This document shows, piece by piece, positions 6,795 through 11,297 of a stretch of DNA of 11,297 nucleotides (its first letter is position 1; the number at the start of each line of letters is the position of its first letter). The translations under genes were made by a program, and so were the position numbers. Below the pieces are notes generated by a model. The model was given only the letters and a program-made list of their open reading frames with translations, searched no databases and was not told the DNA's origin. Origin of the DNA: Zetaproteobacteria bacterium (GTDB lineage: Bacteria > Pseudomonadota > Zetaproteobacteria > Mariprofundales > Mariprofundaceae); assembly GCA_021545625.1 (NCBI GenBank), contig JAJRVH010000171.1, positions 1-11,297 on the forward strand. Reading direction: 5' to 3'.

Positions 6795-7481
6795 CTAACC
6801 GGAAAGCGCTCGCGCCTCCAAGCCGCCTTGCCGTTCCCCGTCATGGCGGCAGGCGGGAGCCAGCGGGCAGCCCTGGCAGCGCGGTCTGCTGCGGCAGTGG
6901 CGTTTGGCGTGGGTGACGAGCAGCGCATGGAATTCGTTGAACAGCCGGGTGTCGGCGGGCAGGCGGCTGCTCAGGTAGTCCTGCAGCGCCTGATAGTCTG
7001 CGCCGGGCTTCGTCAGCCCCAGGCGCGCGAAGATGCGTCGCGTGTAGGCATCGATCACGAACACCGGCCGCTCCAGCGCATAGAGCAGGATCGAGTCGGC
7101 CGTTTCCGGCCCGATGCCGTGAAGTGCCAGCAGATCCTGCCTCAGGCGGCTGGTCGGCATGCGCCGCAGGCCGCCCGGAGCATCGCGCTCCAGCCAGAAG
7201 CGGCACAGCCGCTGCAGGCGTCCGGCTTTCTGGCGAAAGAAGCCGGATGGCCGGATCAGCGTTTCGAGCCTGTGCCGCTCGCAGGCGATGATCCTGCCGG
7301 CATCGAGCATGTCGGCCGCTTTCAGGTTGGCGATCGCCTTTTCGACATTCGTCCAGTTCGTGTTCTGGGTTAAGAGGGCGCCGACGGCGACCTCAAGCGG
7401 CGATTCCCCCGGCCACCAGTGCTGGGGGCCGTAGGCCGCATACAGGGTCTGATAGATCTTCGGAACCGGGCCGTCGGACAA
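6795..7481 (-). CDS. Endonuclease III-related HhH-GPD DNA glycosylase with 4Fe-4S motif (COG2231-like)
   Basis: 228 residues. The fold is HhH-GPD, the base-excision glycosylase superfamily. EVAVGALLTQNTNWTNVEKA (30-49) matches the first helices, LLALHGIGPETADSILLYAL (117-136) is the helix-hairpin-helix, and VFVIDAYTRRIF (140-151) carries catalytic Asp144. Four cysteines, C196, C202, C205 and C211 (C-x5-C-x2-C-x5-C), form a 4Fe-4S motif near the C-terminus. In E. coli Nth the residue after GVGR is catalytic Lys120; here the aligned residue is Glu126, so a beta-lyase is not expected and a monofunctional glycosylase, perhaps for alkylated purines as in MagIII, is the better guess. The start is TTG (7479-7481): it is the first usable codon after the rluB TGA, which is in the same frame 9 nt upstream. 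Substrate is not shown. Confidence 0.9.
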   Translation of the reverse strand: MSDGPVPKIYQTLYAAYGPQHWWPGESPLEVAVGALLTQNTNWTNVEKAIANLKAADMLDAGRIIACERHRLETLIRPSGFFRQKAGRLQRLCRFWLERDAPGGLRRMPTSRLRQDLLALHGIGPETADSILLYALERPVFVIDAYTRRIFARLGLTKPGADYQALQDYLSSRLPADTRLFNEFHALLVTHAKRHCRSRPRCQGCPLAPACRHDGERQGGLEARALSG

Positions 7482-7487
7482 GGGCGC

Positions 7488-8291
7488 TCAGTCCCTGCCG
7501 TCCAGATACTGCCGGCGCAGTCGCCTGATTTCGTTCGCCCTGAGCGGGCGCCATGCCCCGCGCGGCATCTCCTCGTCCAGGCGCAGCGGGCCGAAGGCGG
7601 TGCGTAGCAGCCGCCGTACCGGATGGCCGACGGCTTCCAGCGTGCGCCGCACCTCGCGATTGCGTCCGCGGCGGATGACGATGGTCAGCCAGGTATGGCC
7701 GCGCGTTTCCGAGTCCACGCTCACCTCCCAGGCATCGCTTTTTTCGCCGTCGCCGATGTCGAGGCCGCCGTTTCTGAGCTTCTGCAGCGTTTCCAGCGAC
7801 ACCTGACCCGCAACGCGCACGCGGTATTCGCGTGGCAGCGATGCGGACGGGCGGGTCAGCGCGCGGGCCAGATCGCCATCACTGGTCAGCAGCAACAGCC
7901 CCTCGGTATTCATATCGAGACGTCCGACGGACTGCACATTGGGGGCCACGTCGAGAAAATCGTAGATCAGCGGCCGCCCCCCGGCATCGCGGCGCGAACA
8001 GAGCTGGCCGGCCGGCTTGTTGTAGAGGATATAGGTATGCGAAGTCTGCGGTGCCACCGGTTTGCCATCGACGCTGACGAGGTCGCCGGTCGCAACCAGC
8101 GAGCCGGGCTGTGTGATCGTCTGGCCGTTGATTGCAACGCGTCCGGCTTCAATCCACCGGTCCGCCTCGCGACGCGAACAAAGGCCGCAGCGGGCCAGAT
8201 ATCGGTTGATGCGTTCGCCGGCAGCTGTTTCAGTCGCCGGTTTGCGCCGGGGCGTCCTGCGTCCGGATTGGGGTTTCTGTCGCTTGGTCAT
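7488..8291 (-). CDS. rluB: 23S rRNA pseudouridine synthase, RluB type
   Basis: 267 residues. The RsuA/RluB/E/F family turns a specific uridine into pseudouridine; RluB acts at 2605 in E. coli 23S rRNA. An S4 RNA-binding domain (about 26-72, ERINRYLARCGLCSRREAD) precedes the catalytic domain, which holds YILYNKPAG (87-95) and the GRLDMNTEGLLLLTSDGDL signature (123-141) with catalytic Asp126. RGRNREVRR and VRRLLRTAFGPL near the end are typical. The first ~25 residues are a Lys/Arg-rich tail. The ATG at 8289-8291 has AAGGG 8 nt upstream and lies inside scpB, overlapping it by 62 nt in another frame; no in-frame start precedes the S4 domain downstream of it. Next to scpB this family member is usually RluB, which supports the symbol, though RluE/F-like specificity cannot be excluded from sequence alone. 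Confidence 0.92.
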   Translation of the reverse strand: MTKRQKPQSGRRTPRRKPATETAAGERINRYLARCGLCSRREADRWIEAGRVAINGQTITQPGSLVATGDLVSVDGKPVAPQTSHTYILYNKPAGQLCSRRDAGGRPLIYDFLDVAPNVQSVGRLDMNTEGLLLLTSDGDLARALTRPSASLPREYRVRVAGQVSLETLQKLRNGGLDIGDGEKSDAWEVSVDSETRGHTWLTIVIRRGRNREVRRTLEAVGHPVRRLLRTAFGPLRLDEEMPRGAWRPLRANEIRRLRRQYLDGRD

Positions 8292-8898
8292 CGCTATGGC
8301 CCTTGTTGTCCCTGTCGTCATTGTCCGCTTCCGCGCCTTCGTTGTCGGCGACGAACTGGCGGATTTCATCCTCGTCGAGCAGTTGCGCGGAGTCCGGCAG
8401 ATCCTTGAGCGAATTCAGGCCGAAGTCGATCAGGAACTGTCTGCCCGTGCCATACAGATGCGGCCGGCCGGGTACTTCCTTGCGGCCGAGCACCTTGATC
8501 CAGCCCCGCTCCTGCAGCGCGGCAATGATATGGCTCGATACCTTCACGCCGCGCAGGGCCTCGATTTCGGCGCGCGTCGTCGGCTGCCGGTAGGCGATGA
8601 TAGCCAGCGTTTCCAGCGCAGAGCGGGACAGGCGCGGCGGCTTGACCTGCCAGAGCCGTTGCACGATGTCTGCCTGCTCGGGCGCGGTTCTGAACTGCCA
8701 ACCGCCGGCGATGGTCTCGACGCGGATGCCGCGTTGCCGGTAATGACCCTCCAGTTCGCCGACGGCGGCCCGGATGTCGCTGCTCGCAATGTCTTCGCCC
8801 AGCAGGGTGCGCAGCCGCTGCATGCTCAGCGGCTCATCGCTGGCCAGCAGCAGCGCCTCGATCTGCGGCATGAGCGCGGCGATGGAGTGCCGGCTCAT
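8230..8898 (-). CDS. scpB: Segregation and condensation protein B
   Basis: 222 residues. ScpB is a winged-helix protein that dimerises and, with kleisin ScpA, binds Smc to form the bacterial condensin that compacts and separates chromosomes. The core is clear: ALMPQIEALLLASDEPLS, then LSRSALETLAIIAYRQPTTR, the RGVKVSSHIIAALQERGWIK helix-turn-helix, and GRPHLYGTGRQFLIDFGL. From about residue 170 the protein ends in an Asp/Glu-rich tail, probably disordered, whose last 20 residues are encoded in DNA that also encodes the basic start of RluB. The ATG at 8896-8898 overlaps the scpA stop as ATGA, with a strong AGGAGG site 4 nt upstream of it. Smc itself is not in the window, so a MukBEF-type organism is unlikely but which Smc it serves is unseen. 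Confidence 0.96.
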   Translation of the reverse strand: MSRHSIAALMPQIEALLLASDEPLSMQRLRTLLGEDIASSDIRAAVGELEGHYRQRGIRVETIAGGWQFRTAPEQADIVQRLWQVKPPRLSRSALETLAIIAYRQPTTRAEIEALRGVKVSSHIIAALQERGWIKVLGRKEVPGRPHLYGTGRQFLIDFGLNSLKDLPDSAQLLDEDEIRQFVADNEGAEADNDDRDNKGHSDDQATETPIRTQDAPAQTGD

Positions 8899-9659
8899 GC
8901 CGCCTCCTGCCTGTCGGCCGGCAGCAGCATGATGGCGCCGTAGCATTCGCTCTGCACGACGGTCAGGCTTTGCTGCCGCCACAGTTCCAGAATGGCCAGC
9001 ACGGTGATGACCAGCGCCTCGCGGCCGGGCTGGTCGCGCAGCAGTTCGTCGAGCTGCATGCCGCCGCCGGACAACTTCTCAAGGATGACGCCCATCTGCT
9101 CGCGCACGCTCATCGTGTCGGTGAAGATATGATGACGCACCTCGCCGCCGACGCGCTTCAGCACATGCCGGAAGGCGACCAGCAGTGCATCGAGATCGGC
9201 TTTCGGAAGCGGCCGCTCGACTTCGTCGGCTTCGGGAAAAATCGGGCGGACGAACACATCGCGCCCGACGCGCGGACGTTCGTTCAGTTCCTCGGCCAGC
9301 ATCCGGTACTGTTCATAGGCGATCAGCTGGGCCGCCAGTTCGGCGCGCGGATCGATCTCGTTGCCTTCCTCGTCCGTTTCGGGGCGCGGCAGCAGCATGC
9401 GCGATTTCAGCTGCATCAGCGTGCTGGCCATGACCAGATAGTCGCCGGCGATTTCGAGATTCAGTTCGCGCTGGGCTTCGAGGATGTCCATGTACTGGCG
9501 GGTGATCAGCGCGATCGGGATATCGAAGATTTCGAGTTTCTGGCTGCGGATCAGGTGCAGCAATACGTCGAGCGGCCCTTCGAAGCTGTCCAGCCGGACC
9601 GGCGGCAGGTGGCTTTCGTCCCGCGATTCGTCCCGGACTGCCTCGATGGCCTGATTCAT
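8895..9659 (-). CDS. scpA: Segregation and condensation protein A (kleisin)
   Basis: 254 residues. ScpA is the kleisin that bridges Smc heads and binds a ScpB dimer. The N-terminal part, FEGPLDVLLHLIRSQKLEIFDIPIALITRQY (26-56), is the most conserved stretch, contacting the Smc neck. DYLVMASTLMQLKSRMLLP follows, then an acidic linker (ETDEEGNEIDPRAEL), and the C-terminal winged helix around ALVITVLAILELWRQQSLTVVQ that would contact the Smc cap. The ATG at 9657-9659 overlaps the trpS stop as ATGA and has no strong ribosome site of its own, so translation is probably coupled to trpS. The stop overlaps scpB in the same way, which would help keep ScpA and ScpB stoichiometric. Confidence 0.97.
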   Translation of the reverse strand: MNQAIEAVRDESRDESHLPPVRLDSFEGPLDVLLHLIRSQKLEIFDIPIALITRQYMDILEAQRELNLEIAGDYLVMASTLMQLKSRMLLPRPETDEEGNEIDPRAELAAQLIAYEQYRMLAEELNERPRVGRDVFVRPIFPEADEVERPLPKADLDALLVAFRHVLKRVGGEVRHHIFTDTMSVREQMGVILEKLSGGGMQLDELLRDQPGREALVITVLAILELWRQQSLTVVQSECYGAIMLLPADRQEAA

Positions 9660-10696
9660 ACGCGATAGCCCATCTTCAGCGTGCGACGCACCTTTTCCAT
9701 CGTGCGAGATGCCTGGCGGCGGGCCTTTTCATTGCCGTGCCGGACGATGTCGCGCAGATCGTCGGGACGGGAGGCGATGTCGGCGCGGCGTTCGCGGATC
9801 GGCTGCAGTTCCTCTTCCAGGTGCCTGAGCATGCACATCTTGCAGTCGATGCAGCCGATCGAGGCTGTCGTGCAGCCTTCCCGCACCCAGGCGCGTTCCT
9901 CCTCCGTCGAATAGACCTTGTGAAAGTCCCAGACAGGGCATTTCTCCGGTGTGCCCGGATCGTCGCGACGCACGCGCGCCGGATCGGTCGGCATCGTCTT
10001 GACCTTTTTCTCGGTGACCTTCCATTCCTCGCCGAGTTCGATCGTGTTGCCGTAGGACTTGCTCATCTTGCGGCCGTCCAGTCCGGGCAGCTTGGCGGCC
10101 GGCATCAGCAGCGATTTCGGTTCCGGAAACAGTGGCGGGATGCCCTGGCGGTACAGATGATTGAAGCGCCTCGCGACCTCGCGGGTCAGTTCGACATGCG
10201 GCACCTGGTCCTCGCCGACCGGCACGCCGTCGGCCTGATAGATCAGGATATCGGCTGCCTGCAGCAGCGGATAGCCGAGAAAGCCGTAGGTGCCGAGATC
10301 CTTTTCGCGCAGCTGCTCGATCTGATCCTTGTAGGTCGGCACGCGCTCCAGCCATGAGAGCGGCGTCATGAACGAGAACAGCAGATGTAGTTCGGCATGT
10401 TCCGGTACCCCGGACTGGATGAACACGACCGCCTTTTCCGGATCGATGCCGACGGCCAGCCAGTCGATCAGCATGTCCCAGATCGTGTCCTTGACGATGG
10501 ACGGGTTGGCGTAATCGGTGGTCAGCGCATGCCAGTCGGCAGCGAAGAAGAAGCAGTGATTGTTTTCCTGCAGCTTCAGCCAGTTCTCAAGCACACCCTT
10601 GTAATGGCCGAGATGCAGGCGGCCGGTCGGACGCATGCCCGAGAGTATCCGCATCGGCTTGTCGCTGCTGTTCTGGTTGTTGTCCGAGTTGCTCAA
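9656..10696 (-). CDS. trpS: Tryptophanyl-tRNA synthetase with cysteine-rich (Fe-S type) insert
   Basis: 346 residues from the TTG at 10694-10696, or 332 from an internal ATG at 10652-10654. TrpRS charges tRNA-Trp in the cytoplasm. The class I signatures are HLGH (28-31, from TTG) in GMRPTGRLHLGHYKG and KMSKS (210-214). An insert near the C-terminus carries C253, C275, C282, C285 and C288, close to the C-x22-C-x6-C-x2-C motif that binds a 4Fe-4S cluster in Thermotoga maritima TrpRS. I prefer TTG: an AAGGGGA ribosome site lies 7 nt upstream, and all 13 following codons before the ATG end in G or C, as coding DNA here does, whereas the ATG has no ribosome site. The extra residues are Ser/Asn/Asp-rich. 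First gene of the six-gene operon, divergent from tRNA-Met. Identity is certain, the start moderately so. Confidence 0.95.
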   Translation of the reverse strand: MSNSDNNQNSSDKPMRILSGMRPTGRLHLGHYKGVLENWLKLQENNHCFFFAADWHALTTDYANPSIVKDTIWDMLIDWLAVGIDPEKAVVFIQSGVPEHAELHLLFSFMTPLSWLERVPTYKDQIEQLREKDLGTYGFLGYPLLQAADILIYQADGVPVGEDQVPHVELTREVARRFNHLYRQGIPPLFPEPKSLLMPAAKLPGLDGRKMSKSYGNTIELGEEWKVTEKKVKTMPTDPARVRRDDPGTPEKCPVWDFHKVYSTEEERAWVREGCTTASIGCIDCKMCMLRHLEEELQPIRERRADIASRPDDLRDIVRHGNEKARRQASRTMEKVRRTLKMGYRV

Positions 10697-10721
10697 GCTG
10701 GAATCCCCTTGTGTGGTCGCG

Positions 10722-10741
10722 GCATCGCACGATCGCGATGC
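10722..10741. promoter_or_regulatory. Perfect 7-bp inverted repeat in the trpS leader
   Basis: GCATCGC (10722-10728) and GCGATGC (10735-10741) are exact reverse complements with a 6-nt spacer, about 25 nt upstream of the TTG start. A further direct copy, GCGATGCGT, occurs at 10776-10784, matching 10735-10743. It could form an RNA hairpin in the leader or serve as a protein site. No U-run or leader peptide rich in Trp is visible, so a classic attenuator is not supported. Confidence 0.35.
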
Positions 10742-10750
10742 GTCCGGCGA

Positions 10751-10759
10751 ACGATAGCA
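10751..10759 (-). promoter_or_regulatory. Candidate extended -10 promoter for trpS
   Basis: On the minus strand TGC precedes TATCGT (10756-10751), fitting the TGnTATnnT form of an extended -10 element. No convincing -35 is present. It would give a leader of roughly 48 nt ahead of the TTG start. It is flanked by the two direct copies of GCGATGCGT. Prediction only. Confidence 0.3.
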
Positions 10760-10809
10760 AAGCCTGCGCGTGAATGCGATGCGTGGTAGACGCAGGTGAA
10801 AATTCGCCA

Positions 10810-10837
10810 TTGACGAGGCGCAAGCGAGTCCTAAAAT
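10810..10837 (+). promoter_or_regulatory. Sigma-70 promoter for tRNA-Met
   Basis: TTGACG (10810-10815) and TAAAAT (10832-10837) each match 5 of 6 consensus bases and are separated by 16 nt. The predicted transcript start, about 10844, is only a few bases before the mature tRNA 5' end at 10850. The bases after the -10 (TGCCGGCC) are a GC-rich discriminator, as in stable-RNA promoters under stringent control; that control is inferred. Confidence 0.7.
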
Positions 10838-10849
10838 GCCGGCCTCCAA

Positions 10850-10926
10850 GGCGCTTTAGCTCAGCTGGTTAGAGCAGCGGAATCATAATCCGCGTGTCCG
10901 GGGTTCGAGTCCCTGAAGCGCCACCA
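10850..10926 (+). tRNA. tRNA-Met (CAU), elongator type
   Basis: 77 nt with CCA encoded. The acceptor stem GGCGCTT pairs with AAGCGCC, followed by discriminator A and CCA. The D arm has GCTC / GAGC around AGCTGGTTA. The anticodon stem GCGGA / TCCGC closes the loop ATCATAA with anticodon CAT. The T arm CGGGG / CCCTG (one G-U pair) holds TTCGAGT. The first acceptor pair G-C and the absence of three G-C pairs next to the anticodon loop exclude initiator tRNA-fMet. A CAU anticodon could also belong to lysidine-modified tRNA-Ile2; the overall sequence fits elongator Met better, but I cannot run a classifier. Confidence 0.9.
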
Positions 10927-10956
10927 AACAAATCAAGTAAAATCAACAACTTACAG

Positions 10957-10990
10957 AGGGTGGGCGGAAGCTCACCCTTTCTTTTCTTTG
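10957..10990 (+). terminator. Intrinsic terminator after tRNA-Met
   Basis: AGGGTGGGC (10957-10965) pairs over 9 bp, with one G-U, with GCTCACCCT (10970-10978) around a GGAA tetraloop. It is followed by a T-rich run, TTCTTTTCTTT. It lies 30 nt after the tRNA CCA and should end that transcript. Confidence 0.85.
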
Positions 10991-10992
10991 AT

Positions 10993-11036
10993 TTCGGTGT
11001 GTGTTCGGTGTGTGTTCGGTGTGTGTGCGGTGTGTA
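10993..11036 (+). repeat. 11-bp tandem repeat, four units
   Basis: Three identical head-to-tail copies of TTCGGTGTGTG (10993-11003, 11004-11014, 11015-11025) are followed by a fourth copy with two changes, TGCGGTGTGTA (11026-11036). The array starts only a few bases after the T-run of the tRNA terminator and contains alternating GT tracts. Its role is unknown; regularly spaced sites for a DNA-binding protein or simple slippage are both possible. Confidence 0.85.
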
Positions 11037-11228
11037 TATGATGGTTGCGCCAAGAGATGTGCATCCTGATCCGGAATCGATGGTCGCCGTATCTTTGACG
11101 CATCTGGCCCACTAGGTTGAGCTTCCTTTCCCGCTGCTTCGGAAGTCAGGAGCTGCCGCAGTTATCACTGCAATCGCCCTCATGCCAACCTCAATGATCG
11201 TCCCTCCATCAATAACCTGGTGGGGGGG
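11037..11228. other. No gene recognised; tRNA-distal non-coding stretch
   Basis: About 190 bases between the tandem repeat and the putative element end. The only frames are short and have no ribosome site or recognisable protein; the one on plus that reaches 11115 starts inside the tRNA. I found no RNA gene, no convincing terminator and no integrase start. It may be flanking DNA or the remains of an insertion. Confidence 0.5.
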
Positions 11229-11297
11229 TGAATCGCCCCGGTTTCATCGGAGGCATTTTTGTTTGAGTCGTCATGCTGCTTTCTGATACTGAGTCTG
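11229..11297. mobile_element. Possible IS3-like element end, cut by window
   Basis: From 11229 the sequence reads TGAATCGCCCCGG, then TCATCGGAGGC, starting with the TG expected at IS3-family ends and sharing the CGCCCCGG...GGAGGC look I associate with terminal repeats of some IS3-type elements in proteobacteria. On the minus strand a frame open at the window edge ends QTQYQKAA and then TGA at 11273-11271, about 40 nt from the element tip, where a transposase gene would stop. The other end lies outside the window, so repeats and target duplication cannot be tested. Tentative. Confidence 0.3.

Noticed and set aside
5535..7373. 612-codon open frame on plus opposite uvrC and the glycosylase gene
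   Set aside because: It spans two clear minus-strand genes, encodes no recognisable domain, and long antisense frames are expected opposite GC-rich codons.
8230..8982. 250-residue version of ScpB
   Set aside because: The added residues are the scpA end read in another frame; the ATG at 8898 has AGGAGG and the usual ATGA overlap.
9656..10849. 397-residue version of TrpRS starting next to the tRNA
   Set aside because: The extra N-terminus would cover the tRNA promoter region and the trpS leader, lacks family similarity and has poor coding bias before the TTG at 10696.
10894..11115. 73-codon open frame on plus starting inside tRNA-Met
   Set aside because: It overlaps the tRNA, the terminator and the tandem repeat, and its product has no recognisable sequence.
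11220..11236. GGGG...CCCC hairpin near the window end
   Set aside because: The pairing is only four bases around a G-run and fits chance or the putative element tip better than a terminator.

Overview
This is a high-GC window, by eye around 60% or more, of ordinary proteobacterial chromosome. I read it as most likely Gammaproteobacteria, with Betaproteobacteria less likely. The reasons are the linked trpS-scpA-scpB-rluB order, a DUF1820 gene, a SPOR-domain protein, the C5-pathway enzyme HemL and a CCA-encoding tRNA-Met. No rRNA, CRISPR array or complete transposon is present.

Layout: (1) Positions 1-4099 hold four genes on the minus strand, read right to left: a DUF1820 protein, a secreted DUF3047 protein coupled to it by a TGATG junction, a long acidic single-pass SPOR-domain protein, and hemL, whose last ~15 codons lie outside the window. 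(2) murI (glutamate racemase) is on the plus strand at 4178-4969. It diverges from the DUF1820 gene across a 78-nt promoter region and meets uvrC tail to tail with a 10-nt gap. (3) Positions 10696-4980 hold a compact minus-strand run of six genes: trpS, scpA, scpB, rluB, a COG2231 endonuclease III-like glycosylase and uvrC. Junctions are ATGA overlaps, a 62-nt overlap, or gaps of 6-9 nt, so it is very probably one operon. It joins tRNA charging, chromosome condensation, 23S rRNA pseudouridylation and DNA repair. (4) An elongator-type tRNA-Met(CAU) diverges from trpS. It has its own good promoter and a strong intrinsic terminator. (5) The last ~310 bases after that terminator look different: a perfect 11-bp tandem repeat, no recognisable gene, and at the edge a sequence that resembles one end of an IS3-type element. 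This is the only accessory-looking part.

I do not see a convincing new multi-gene system. The observations most worth checking are the tRNA-proximal repeat and possible mobile-element edge, the unusual gene junctions (scpB/rluB dual coding of an acidic and a basic tail; rluB and the glycosylase in one frame across a single TGA), the five-cysteine insert and TTG start of TrpRS, the altered catalytic-motif context in UvrC, and several perfect inverted repeats in the intergenic regions.
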